Positions 48,320 to 57,618 of a DNA stretch of 64,000 nt are shown piece after piece. How positions within the stretch are numbered: position 1 is the first letter of the stretch; every line of letters starts with the position of its first letter. Under the pieces are notes generated by a model. The model was not told where the DNA came from. It was given only the letters and a program-made list of their open reading frames with translations, and searched no databases. A program made the translations under genes and the position numbers. Source of the stretch: Candidatus Reidiella endopervernicosa (lineage in GTDB: Bacteria; Pseudomonadota; Gammaproteobacteria; GCF-013343005); contig NZ_CP054491.1 in assembly GCF_013343005.1 (NCBI RefSeq), forward strand, positions 744,001 to 808,000, given 5' to 3'.

Positions 48320-49032
48320 ATGGATCAGTTTCCCCGGCACTACCCCATGGAAGCATTGAAGAGGTTTTCCCGACGTATTTTTCGTTAGTGGCGCGATGGA
48401 GACCGTTCTCCAGGGTATGGACTGGAAGTTCAGCCGCAACATGACGGTGGTACGCGACGGTGAGCGCCTGGTTGTGGTCAACAGCGTACGTTTAACGGAT
48501 GAAGGGATGGCTGCGCTCGACAAGCTCGGCAAGGTGACCGACGTTGTCCGCCTTGGATCACTGCATGGTCGAGACGACCCCTTCTATGTTGATCGCTATG
48601 GTGCTGAGTACTGGATGATGCCCGGAATGGAACACGAGACCGGACTGAAGGCGACACAAACACTTTCACCGGACAGCGCATCACCAATCTCAGGCGCTTC
48701 CGTTTTGAATTCCAAACCACTCAGCTGCCCGAGGGAATCCTTCGTCTCGACCGTGAAGGCGGCATTCTCATCGCCTGTGATGCACTACAGAACTGGCTCA
48801 GCCCCGATGAGTTTTCTCAGACTCTTCACGTGAGCTGATGGAGAAGATGGGTTTCTTCACACCAGCCAACCTCGGTCCGGTCTGGGTTCAGGCTGCGACT
48901 CCTGGCGGAGATGATTTCGCACGCCTCAAGGAGCTGTCGTTCAAGAATGTCCTCTGCGGTCACGGCGAGCCGCTGCGTGATAGTGCGCATGAGGACTACT
49001 CCGCCACCTTCAAACGCATGTTCAGTATCTAG
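48320..49032 (+). pseudogene. Metallo-beta-lactamase-like hypothetical protein, frameshifted
   Basis: ATG 48320 gives MDQFPRHYPMEA. After two frame changes the body has GAMETVLQGMDWKFSRNMTV, RDGERLVVVNSVRLTDEG, VTDVVRLGSLHGRDDPFYVD, LRLDREGGILIACDALQNW and KNVLCGHGEPLRDSAHEDY. The order of a secretion-like strand, SVRL, GxxHGxDD and GHGEP resembles MBL-fold proteins without the full HxHxDH motif. The function is not known. It lies 17 bases upstream of the large signalling gene. Confidence 0.6.
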
Positions 49033-49048
49033 CCCTGGTAACGCGATC

Positions 49049-52000
49049 GTGAACGTTGAGGCAGCGGCTCTGCAACTGCCCGGCTACGAGGTCGGTCCGG
49101 TCCTCTACCGCTCCGAGGGGCGCGTTGTCTACCGTGCACGCCGACTTGCCGATGGTGAAGAGGTGGCGATCGAGACGATCGACGCCGAATATCCTGAGCG
49201 TCATCAGGTGGCCGGAATCCGTCGCGAGGGTGTCATCGCGCAGAGCCTCGTAGATGTTGCTGGTGTGCGCAGGGTGCATGCTGTGCTGTCACACGGTAGC
49301 GGCAACCTGGCCCTGGTCTGCGAGCTGTTCGATAGCCCACTCAGTACCCATCTTGTCCAGACGAGCAGCGTTGGCTTGCCGCTGGCCGAGGTGCTCGATA
49401 TTGCCCTGCGTCTTGTCCGAATATTAGGTGGGATACACGACCAGAATATTGTGCACAAGGCGCTGACACCGGAGAACGTGCTTTTCGATACCGCCAGTGG
49501 TGCCATCGCCCTGGCTGGCTTCGGCATCGCTTCCGAGCTGGACCGGGAGCGGCAGTCGGTGCAGATGTCGCGACGCATCGAAGGATCGCTGCCCTATATC
49601 TCGCCGGAGCAGACGGGGCGCATGAATCGCGACCTCGACTACCGCTCCGACTACTACTCACTCGGTGTGCTGCTGTTCGAACTGCTGACTGGTCAGCGGC
49701 CGTTTCAGGCCGACACCACACTGGAGTGGGTCCACAGCCACATCAGCCGTCTGCCACCGGCACCACACGAGATCTCGCCCGAGCTACCCGAGGTGCTATC
49801 GGCCATTGTGCTCAAACTGCTCGATAAGAGCCCCGATGTACGTTACCAGAGCGCCGAGGGGCTGATCGACGACCTGACACGCTGCGCCGATGAGCTGGCG
49901 ACGACGGGCAGAGTTGAGCCCTTTCTGCCGGGACGCCACGATGTGGCACAAAATTTCTGGTGCCTCACCACCTCTACGGGCGTGAACGAGAGCTGGAGCA
50001 GCTGTTCGAACTGTTCGAGGTCGCGGCGGCCGGGGGCACGGAGTTCTGTCTGGTCCACGGCTACTCCGGTGTCGGCAAATCGGCCCTGGTCAACGAGATC
50101 GACCGCCCGCTGGTACGCGAACGCGGCTTTCTGGCCCAGGGCAAGTTCGAGCAGTTCCAGCACGGTGAGGCGTACAAGGCGCTCGCAGCCGCCTTTCGTG
50201 GGCTGGTCCAGCAGGTGCTGGCTGAACCGGAAGAGCGCTTAGCAAAGTGGCGCCAACGACTGCTTGAGGCGCTGGCACCTAATACACGTCTGGTGGTGGA
50301 GCTGATACCGGAGCTGGAGCTGATCGTCGGTGATCAGCCTGAAGTGGCTGAGCTGCCCCTGCAGAGGCACGCAACCGACTGCACATTGTGTTGACTGCCT
50401 TCCTGCGTGTCTTCGCCGGGGAGGGGCACCCGGTGGTGCTTTTCCTCGACGATCTGCAGTGGAGTGACGCGCCGACTTTGGAGCTGCTGCGTCGTCTGGT
50501 CACCACCGAGAGCTGAGCCACCTGTTATTGATAGGCGCTTATCGCAGCAATGAGGCCGGTGCCGGGCACCCGCTGCGTCTACTACTCGATGATCTGCAGG
50601 CGCAGAGAACGATCCGACAGCTTCCACTCGGACCGCTGGATCGTGATTCGGTGGCACATCTGGTGGCTGATGCACTCTGTAGTGGACTGAAGAGACGCGT
50701 CCGCTGAGCGACATGCTCTATGAGAAGGCGCTGGGCAACCTTCTTTACCAACGAGCTGCTGCGGCAGCTCTATAAGGATGGGGCAATCGCACCGGATCAG
50801 GCCAGCGGGCAGTGGCACTGGGATCTCGATCCGGACCGCTGGTCTGGTGTGAGTAGCGATGTCGTCGAATTCATGGTGGATAACCTGCGACGATTACCCT
50901 CCGCGACACAGGAGACGCTACGACTTGCTGCCTGTATCGGCGGTACCTTCGACCTGCAGACACTCGCGACGATTTACGACCACCCTGTCGATGAGACGGC
51001 AGCGGCACTGCTACCGGCACTTAAACAGCACACCGTATTGCCGCTGCATAACGACTATCGACTGGTCGATGAGTGTGCCGAAATGCAGGCAATCAACCCG
51101 GCCTACCGGTTCGAACACGACCGCGTGCAGCAGGCGGCCTATGCCCTGATCGATAGCCAACGACTGAGTGAGGTCCACCTCTCCGTGGGCCGCCTGATGT
51201 GCACACACCGGCGAGCGGGTGCCGGACGATCGGATCATCGATATCGTCAGTCACCTCAATGAAGGGCGTACGCTGATCGACTCCGCTGAGGAGCGGCTGC
51301 AACTCGCTGAACTGAATCTGCGTGCCGGTATACGTGCCAAGCGCTCTGCCGCCTACGATGCGGCGCTGGAGTACCTGCGGGTGGCGGCAGAGCAGCTGCC
51401 TGAGGATCCCTGGCGGGAGACACCGACGCTGATGCGGGCACTGGCGGCGGAGACACAGCAGTGCTGTTACCTTACCGGGCGTGCCGAGGAAGCCGATCAG
51501 TGGATCGGCATTCTGCTCGGGCACGCCCACATCGATCTGGAGCGCAGCGATATCCTCGCCACCCGCACCCGGCAGTACGCCACCCTTGGGCGCATGGAGG
51601 AGTCGATCCTTGCGGCGATTCAGGGCTGGCCATCCTCGGTGTGGAGTTTACCGACCACCCACGGCGGAAGATATCGCCGAGGAGCGACGACTGGTTGAGC
51701 ACTATCTCGGTGAACGTGCTATTGCCGATCTGGTCGATGCACCGCTGGTGGAGGATGCGGCCACCCTGACCGCGATGCGTCTGCTGATGGAGATCTTCCC
51801 CGCCGCTTTCCTCTCCGGCAGTGGCAACCTCTTTCCTATCTGGTGCTGAAGTCGGTCAATCTGTCGCTGCGTCACGGCAACAGTCCCGAGTCGGCCTTCG
51901 CCTACGCCGCCTACGGCATGCTGCTCTGCGGTGAGCTTGATGAGCCGGCGGTCGGTTTTCAGTATGGCAAGGTTGGGTTGGCGATTAATGAGCGGCTGGA

Positions 52001-54387
52001 CGATGTCGCCCTGCGGCGCGGGTGGTCTACGTCTACGCCATGTTTATACACCACTGGAGCAACCACTGGTCGAGCCTGACGCCGTGGTTCCGCAAGGGCA
52101 TTGAGGCGGGCTACCAGTCGGGCGATCTACTCTATCTCGCCTATAGCGCTCAGGACTGCGTGATCTGGGATCCGAGCCTCGATCTGGAGACCGCCCACCG
52201 GCTGCACGCCGAGAACCTGAGATCGTGCGCGAATGCGCTATCAGGACTCCTCGACTCGGGCACCCTGTTCCTGCAACTGCAGCGCAACCTGCTCGGTCTC
52301 ACCGATGCGCCGTGCACGCTGAGTGATGATGAGTTCGACGAAGAGCAGTGCCTGGCCGGGATGCGCCAGCGCCAGTTCATGACAGGTATCGCCAACTACC
52401 ATATCTACAGTGCCGAGCTCTGCCTGCTCTACGGCAACTACGATCGTGCCCTTGTACATGTGCGCGAACAGGACAAGCTGATCAAGTCAGCGATGTCACT
52501 GCCCCAGCTGGTACGTTTCTACATCGTCGCGTTTCTCACCCTGGCGAGCCACTACCCTGAGATGGAGGCCGATGAGCAGGCCGCGACGCACAAACGGCTG
52601 GAACACGATCTGGCCCGCATGCGGCGCTGGGCTGATAACTGTGAAGAGAATTTTCGCCACCTTCAGTACCTGATGGAGGCGGAGCTGGCGCGAATCGACG
52701 GTGCCCAGGACAGGCGCTGGCGCACTACGACAATGCGATTGATACGGCGAAGAGGCGGTTTCCTGCGCGATGAGGCGATGGCCTGTGAGCGGGCGGCGAG
52801 CCAGCTGTTGGCGCTCGGTCGTCGGCGCTCGGCAGAAGGCTATCTACGTGGTGCCTACCACCTCTACGATCGCTGGGGTGCACAGCGCAAGGTTATCCTG
52901 CTGGAGCAGGAGTTTCCGGTGCTGGGTGAGCTGGTTGGTGGCTCCCGACTCTCCGCTGATGGTGGTGAGATCGTCGACCTCGACCTTGCATCGGTGATGA
53001 AGGCGTCACGCGAGATCTCTGGCGAGATTTTCCTCGACCGGCTGCTCAAGAGAACGATGAATATCCTGCTGGAGAACGCCGGTGGCCAGTGGGGCTGTCT
53101 GGTGGTTCGGCGCGAGGGTCAACTGGTGGCGGAGGCGGTAAAACTACCAGCGGAGGGGCTCTCGACGGTCGATGTGCCATCCCATCTATTGGTAGCGGAC
53201 ACCAACGGCGGACGGTTGCCACTGCCCGCCACCCTCATCAGCCAGGTTCTCTACAGTGGTGAGGCGGTGGTGCTGCGTGATGCGGCCCGCGAGGTCAGTT
53301 CATACAGGATCCCTACATGCTCAGCTACAGGCCGACCTCGGTGCTCTGCGTGCCGATTCGCCGCGAACGTTTCGAGGGTGCCCTCTACATGGAGAACAAT
53401 CTCGCCAGTGGCGTCTTCACCGAAGCGCGCCGGGGGTCGCTATTTTGCGAAAGTTTGTTTTGGGCATCCAAGCCCAAGCAAACAGCAAAAACTTCACGCG
53501 ACCGTTTATGCCTGCGGCGCCCCGACCGTCCTGCGTACGTTGCGTAATCACCTCTTCGCGGCTCTACACAACTCCCTCAGTGACTCTACGCCGACATAAA
53601 GCCGCTGCTGCATCTTCTTCGTCGTCCGCTCGCGCTCTCAACTACGAATAGGCAGACGGCGTCGACTATCGCGGACTAACCGCCTTCGCTTCGCTATCCA
53701 TGGCGGTCAGCGGTCGAGGTGATTCGGCTGTTGGTGGCACAGGCGGCGGTCGCGATCGAGAATGCGCGCCTCTACGAGCAGGTGCAGGAGTACACACACA
53801 CCCTGGAGGAGCGAGTGGCTGAACGGACCGCGCAACTGAGCAGCTCAACCAGGAGCTACAGGACCTTGCAGACCGTGACGGTCTCACCGGTGTTGCTAAT
53901 CGGCGACGCGGCGATGCCTATCTGGCGGAGAGCTGGGTGCGTTCACGGCGCGAGCGCCAGCTGCTCTCGGTGATCATGCTCGATGTCGACCACTTCAAGC
54001 TCTTCAACGACAACTACGGCCATCAGGCCGGGGATGACTGCCTGGTGGCGGTGGCGGGCGCACTGCACGACCAGCTGCTGCGACCGGGCGACATGGTGGC
54101 GCGTTATGGCGGCGAGGAGTTCATGATCATCCTGCCCAACACAGACAATGAGGGTGCCGTGCTGATGGCTGAGAAGCTGCGCCAGACAGTCGAAGAGCTG
54201 GCGATCAGACACGAACACTCAACGCAGCCCGGTGGTCACGGTGAGCATGGGTGTTGCGACCACGATACCCGTTTCCAGCGAGGGCGCCGATGCGCTGCTG
54301 AAGGAGGCGGATAACGCGCTCTACCATGGCAAACACACGGGACGAAATAGCGTCCACTCGGCAGCTGATATTGCAGCCGATGGGTAG
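49049..54387 (+). pseudogene. Giant kinase-like/AAA ATPase/GAF/GGDEF signalling protein, broken
   Basis: The gene starts GTG 49049 and would encode about 1680 residues. A Ser/Thr kinase-like domain has VYRARRLADGEEVAIETI and IVHKALTPENVLF, where Ala replaces the catalytic Asp of the HxDLKPxN loop, so it is a pseudokinase. It is followed by an ATPase with Walker A GYSGVGKSA, Walker B VVLFLDDLQWSD, a long helical TPR-like region, a GAF domain and a GGDEF domain with normal RYGGEEF and LDVDHFKLFNDNYGH. More than ten indels and copy G interrupt it. The end is at 54387. Confidence 0.85.
53430..53712 (-). repeat. Dispersed hairpin-ended element, copy G (283 bp, inverted, subtype 2)
   Basis: This is the only copy on the minus strand. 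It reads CGCTGACCGCC from 53712 downward and ends CCCCCGG at 53430. It sits in the GAF domain of the giant signalling gene, antisense to it, between FTEAR and VEVIRLLVAQAAVAIENARL. The join is one base out of frame, unlike A and B, so either the target was slightly altered or one base is missing. Confidence 0.94.
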
Positions 54388-54435
54388 CCGCACTCAGGAA
54401 TGACAGTCACACCAATAACAACTCAGGAGGAGTAG

Positions 54436-56168
54436 ATGAGCAGATCGACATGGAGCAGTAAACCGGCAAGTGGTGAATGGAACAGTGCAGAGAATTGGAA
54501 CCCTGCAGGGGTGCCGAAGGAGAGTGCCACCTTTGCCGACTCATCCCAGACGGCAATCACCTTTTCAGCAACGGGCAACGCCACGGTGAGGAGATCGAGT
54601 TTGTCGATGGTGCGACCTCGTACACCTTCACCTTCGGCACCTCCACCACGCCGGCGTTGACGATTAGCGGTGAGGGGTCAGTAATCAATCCAGAAGACAG
54701 CAGAGCTTCATCGTGGCCGCCACTACCAAAGGCCGCGAGGATCCGCAGTTGATGTTCACCAACACCGCGACTGCGGGTGGTGGTGATAACTACTACTGCG
54801 CCGGTCCAGAGACGCAGCAGGGCTACGGGGGCGTCATCAGTTTCTGCGACAAGGCGACGGCGGGCTCTGCCTCGTTTAAGGCGTGGACCGGCGCGGGCGC
54901 ACCGCCGAAGGGGAGTACCGTCGGCGGTGAGATCAGCTTCTCCAACTCAGCCTCGGCAGGCACCGCCCGCTTCTCCATCTACGGCACCCTCGGCAGCGAC
55001 GGTGACACCTTCGGTAACGTCGTCTTCCACGACACAGCGACAGCGAAGAACGCCACATTCACCAATGTTGGTGGCACGGTCTCGGTGGTGATGGCGGTAA
55101 TACTCAGTTCTACGGAAACTCAACCGCCGCCTACGGTATCTTCAACAACGGGGTGGAACACACAGCAAGGCCAACGGCGGTGATGTTGCATTCGATGCCA
55201 CAGCCGACGGCGCACATGGCCACTTCTACAACCATGCCGCCAAGGCCGCCGGTGGATATGGTGGTGTCACCAGCTTCAACAACAACTGGCCTGATATGCA
55301 GAACAGGCAGGGGCATCCGCTGGCCACGGCTCCTACTTCAACTACGGCGCCCGTGAGGATGAGCAGGGTGGAGGGGGCACCTCGAATTCAGTGCCAAATA
55401 TGGTTGGCCGACGGCGGCAAATGCCACCATCGTCAACTACGGCAGCACACTTGAGAGCAAATTGACGGCTGGTCATTCAATCTTCTCGATCTCTTCCAAA
55501 CGAGCATGACTACTCTCCAGATGCCGGTAACGCCACTATCTGGAATCATCCCGGGGTAAAGGGGAGCCGCTGCAGGTTTCACGGAATTCGCGGTCTTTAC
55601 CGGCAAGGATAGCGGCAGCAGCGAACCGGGTGGCGTGCCGACAGCGGCCAATGCCACACTCATTAACCTCGGTGGTTACGCAGCGAAAACGGCCGGTGGC
55701 TATACGGTATTCTCGGGCACATCGAGTGCGGGGAGTGCCACTTTGATCGCCTATGGTGGAAGCAATGGCGGTGATGGTGGGCGTATCGTCTTCTACGATG
55801 AGGCACTGGGTGGTAGCGCCAGGGTTCAGCTCTTTGGCAACGGTGAGCTCGATATTGGTGACCATACGGGTAGCGTGACTCTCGGTGCGCTCGAAATGAG
55901 CGGCGGCATCATTGTCACCCAGCTGGGAACCAACATGACCATGCTCAAGCTCTCTGAGGATCTGACGCTCCACTCATCTCAGGCGAACTTCTCTTTCTGG
56001 AAGAGTGATGGAGGAGGTTTTGCCTTTAATTCACCCTACACAATTCTCACCAGTGCCAACCTCTCCAACTTCACAGCAGAGCAGTTCAGTGGCAACACCA
56101 TTGAGGGGATAGAGCCGACCTTCACCCTGGTCGGTCACGCCCTGAAGGTTAGCTTTTTAAAAGAGTGA
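54436..56168 (+). pseudogene. Beta-rich repeat protein of autotransporter-passenger type, frameshifted
   Basis: ATG 54436 opens STWSSKPASGEWNSAENWNP, the W-x-x-x-x-SG-x-WN-x-x-x-NW pattern seen at the N-terminus of autotransporter-associated repeat regions. The body alternates short strands with motifs such as GNATF, GSATLIAYGG, AGTARFSIYG and ANATLINLGG, consistent with a beta-helix. No signal peptide and no C-terminal barrel can be seen, so secretion, if any, would use another route. At least six indels break it. It lies 48 bases downstream of the giant signalling gene with AGGAGG before the start. Confidence 0.7.
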
Positions 56169-56335
56169 CGGACTCAAGGAGAGCGCTCGTCAGCAGAGGG
56201 CTTTGGGCTATTGAGAAAGGATTGATTCGGGCCATCCCTGGCCCTCACCCTTCGGGCGCACGTTGTGCGTCCAGATCGGCAATCCTGCCGATTTGTCGAA
56301 CGGAGGTTCTCATCGGGCTTTCAGGCTAACCATAT

Positions 56336-56364
56336 AAAAAGCCCTCCATGTGGAGGGCTTTTTT
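56336..56364 (-). terminator. Terminator downstream of tRNA-Arg
   Basis: The stem GCCCTCC/GGAGGGC at 56341-56358 is flanked by AAAAA on the left and TTTTTT on the right. On the minus strand it ends transcription after the tRNA; its symmetry allows use in both directions. Confidence 0.93.
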
Positions 56365-56367
56365 ATA

Positions 56368-56444
56368 TGGCGCGCCCGAGAGGATTCGAACCTCTGACCG
56401 TCGGCGTCGGAAGCCGATACTCTATCCAGCTGAGCTACGGGCGC
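56368..56444 (-). tRNA. tRNA-Arg (anticodon CCG)
   Basis: Read on the minus strand, the acceptor arms GCGCCCG and CGGGCGC pair fully, followed by discriminator G and encoded CCA. The D arm has GCTCAGCTGGATAGAGT, the anticodon stem TCGGC/GCCGA carries the loop TTCCGAC, giving anticodon CCG (codon CGG), and the T arm has AGGTTCGAATCCT. The length is 77 bases and the cloverleaf is standard. Confidence 0.97.
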
Positions 56445-56640
56445 GTGGTGTGGGTGGAGCCTGTGGACGATTCTTATATATAGGTGGCCGGGGCTAACCT
56501 CATCTGGATCGTTACAGCGCAGCAAAGGATACCCTGACTCCTGAACCTAGTCTATGAATCGTCCCATTTAGACCGATTTTCATGTTTTGGTCCTTGGGGC
56601 TATAATCGCCGCTCAAATTTTTCTATGTATTTCTGGAGTT

Positions 56641-57129
56641 ATGGTTGTGAGCACTGAGAGCGAGAGCAAGAGTTTTGTCATGAGCGCGATTATTTTCATC
56701 GTGCTGTTTGTTGTGGTTGTGTTGATTTCTAAGATGATGGGCAGCCTGCTGGCCGTTCCTGGTAGCAGCGCCGCTTCAACACTGGAAGAGCGTATCGCGC
56801 CTGTTGGTATGGTTAATACCGGTGCTCCGATCGCGGCGGCAGCACCTGCGCCCGCTCCTGTTGCCGATGCCGGTCCAGTTGATGGTGGCAAGACCTACAA
56901 CACCACCTGTGTAGCCTGTCACGGTACCGGCGTTGCTGGTGCTCCCAAGGTGGGTGACGCAGCTGCATGGTCTGCCCGTATCGCACAGGGCGAGGCGGTA
57001 CTGTTTGATCACGCGATCAACGGCTACAACGGCGCTGCTGGCTTCATGCCGGCCAAGGGTGGTAACCCAGGCCTGAGTGATGAGGCGGTTAAGGCGGCTG
57101 TTCAGCATATGGTTGAAAACTCCAAGTAA
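56641..57129 (+). CDS. Membrane-anchored cytochrome c5-like protein
   Basis: ATG 56641 is preceded by TGGAG 5 bases upstream. An N-terminal anchor (SAIIFIVLFVVVVLISKMM) is followed by an Ala/Pro-rich linker (AAAAPAPAPVADAG) and a class I haem domain with CVACHGTGVAGAP and the distal Met in FMPAKGGNP. The domain order matches cytochrome c5, which passes electrons in the periplasm, for example to a terminal oxidase. The upstream GTG/ATG options in the longer frame have no binding site. A terminator follows but is split by copy H. Confidence 0.9.
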   Translation: MVVSTESESKSFVMSAIIFIVLFVVVVLISKMMGSLLAVPGSSAASTLEERIAPVGMVNTGAPIAAAAPAPAPVADAGPVDGGKTYNTTCVACHGTGVAGAPKVGDAAAWSARIAQGEAVLFDHAINGYNGAAGFMPAKGGNPGLSDEAVKAAVQHMVENSK

Positions 57130-57150
57130 ACAGAGTCTTCAAACGTGATG

Positions 57151-57460
57151 AAAAAGGGCTGCCTCGGCAGCCGCTGACCGCCATGGAGAGCGAAGTGAGG
57201 GCGGTTAGTCCCCGATAGTCGACGCCGTCTGCATATTCGTAGTTGAGAGCGCGAGCGGACGACGAAGAAGATGCAGCAGCGGCTTTATGTCGGCGTAGAG
57301 TCACTGAGGGAGTTGTGTAGAGCCGCGAAGAGGTGATTACGCAACGTACGCAGGACGGTCGGGGCGCCGAAGGCATAAACGGTCGCGTTAAGTTTTGCTG
57401 TTTGCTTGGGCTTGGATGCCCAAAACAAACTTTCGCAAAAATAGCGACTCCCGGCCTTTT
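57151..57460 (+). terminator. Terminator of the cytochrome c5-like gene, split by copy H
   Basis: The left part, AAAAAGGGCTGCC-TC-GGCAGC, ends at 57171 and the right part, CCTTTTCG, starts at 57455. Joined without the element they form the perfect 12-bp stem AAAAGGGCTGCC/GGCAGCCCTTTT. As sequenced the terminator is disrupted and transcription may enter the element. Confidence 0.9.
57172..57454 (+). repeat. Dispersed hairpin-ended element, copy H (283 bp, subtype 1)
   Basis: It starts CGCTGACCGCC and ends CTCCCGG. It is inserted in the right arm of a rho-independent terminator. Exact removal restores the perfect stem, which sets both ends of the element to the base and shows no target duplication. 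It is closely related to copy B. Confidence 0.97.
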
Positions 57461-57470
57461 CGTGTTCATG

Positions 57471-57522
57471 GACGCCTACAAGGATGTAGGCGTGTCGATA
57501 GCGCCGGGAGCAAGCTATCGAC
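57471..57522. repeat. Two adjacent hairpins downstream of copy H
   Basis: GACGCCTAC...GTAGGCGTGTC (57471-57495) and GTCGATAGC...GCTATCGAC (57494-57522) are inverted repeats that share two bases. They look like REP-type extragenic palindromes and are not part of the element. Confidence 0.6.
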
Positions 57523-57582
57523 CCGTTGAGAATATGGCTGAGTTTCGGTCAGCGTGGGTGTGAGAGCGACGTGTAAAAGCGT

Positions 57583-57617
57583 GTAGGGTGGGTCGAGCGA
57601 AGCGACACCCACCCTAC
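57583..57617. terminator. Inverted repeat after the helicase stop, candidate terminator
   Basis: GTAGGGTGGGT and ACCCACCCTAC pair over 11 bases with a 13-base loop, ending 2 bases before the stop of the minus-strand helicase. It lacks a clear T-run and is also a known kind of dispersed palindrome in gammaproteobacteria. Confidence 0.6.
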
Positions 57618-57618
57618 G

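Noticed and set aside
49049-54387. Programmed recoding to explain the many frame changes
   Set aside because: The changes lack common slippery sites, occur in many unrelated genes and in both directions. Only the A7 tract of the IS element looks programmed.
7963-57454. The repeat as a group I or group II intron
   Set aside because: Copies B and G are antisense to the gene they interrupt, and H is in a terminator. No intron end consensus (GTGYG...AY or U...G) is present.
57583-57617. Part of the dispersed element family
   Set aside because: The GTAGGGTGGGT palindrome shares no sequence with the element. It is a separate common extragenic repeat type.
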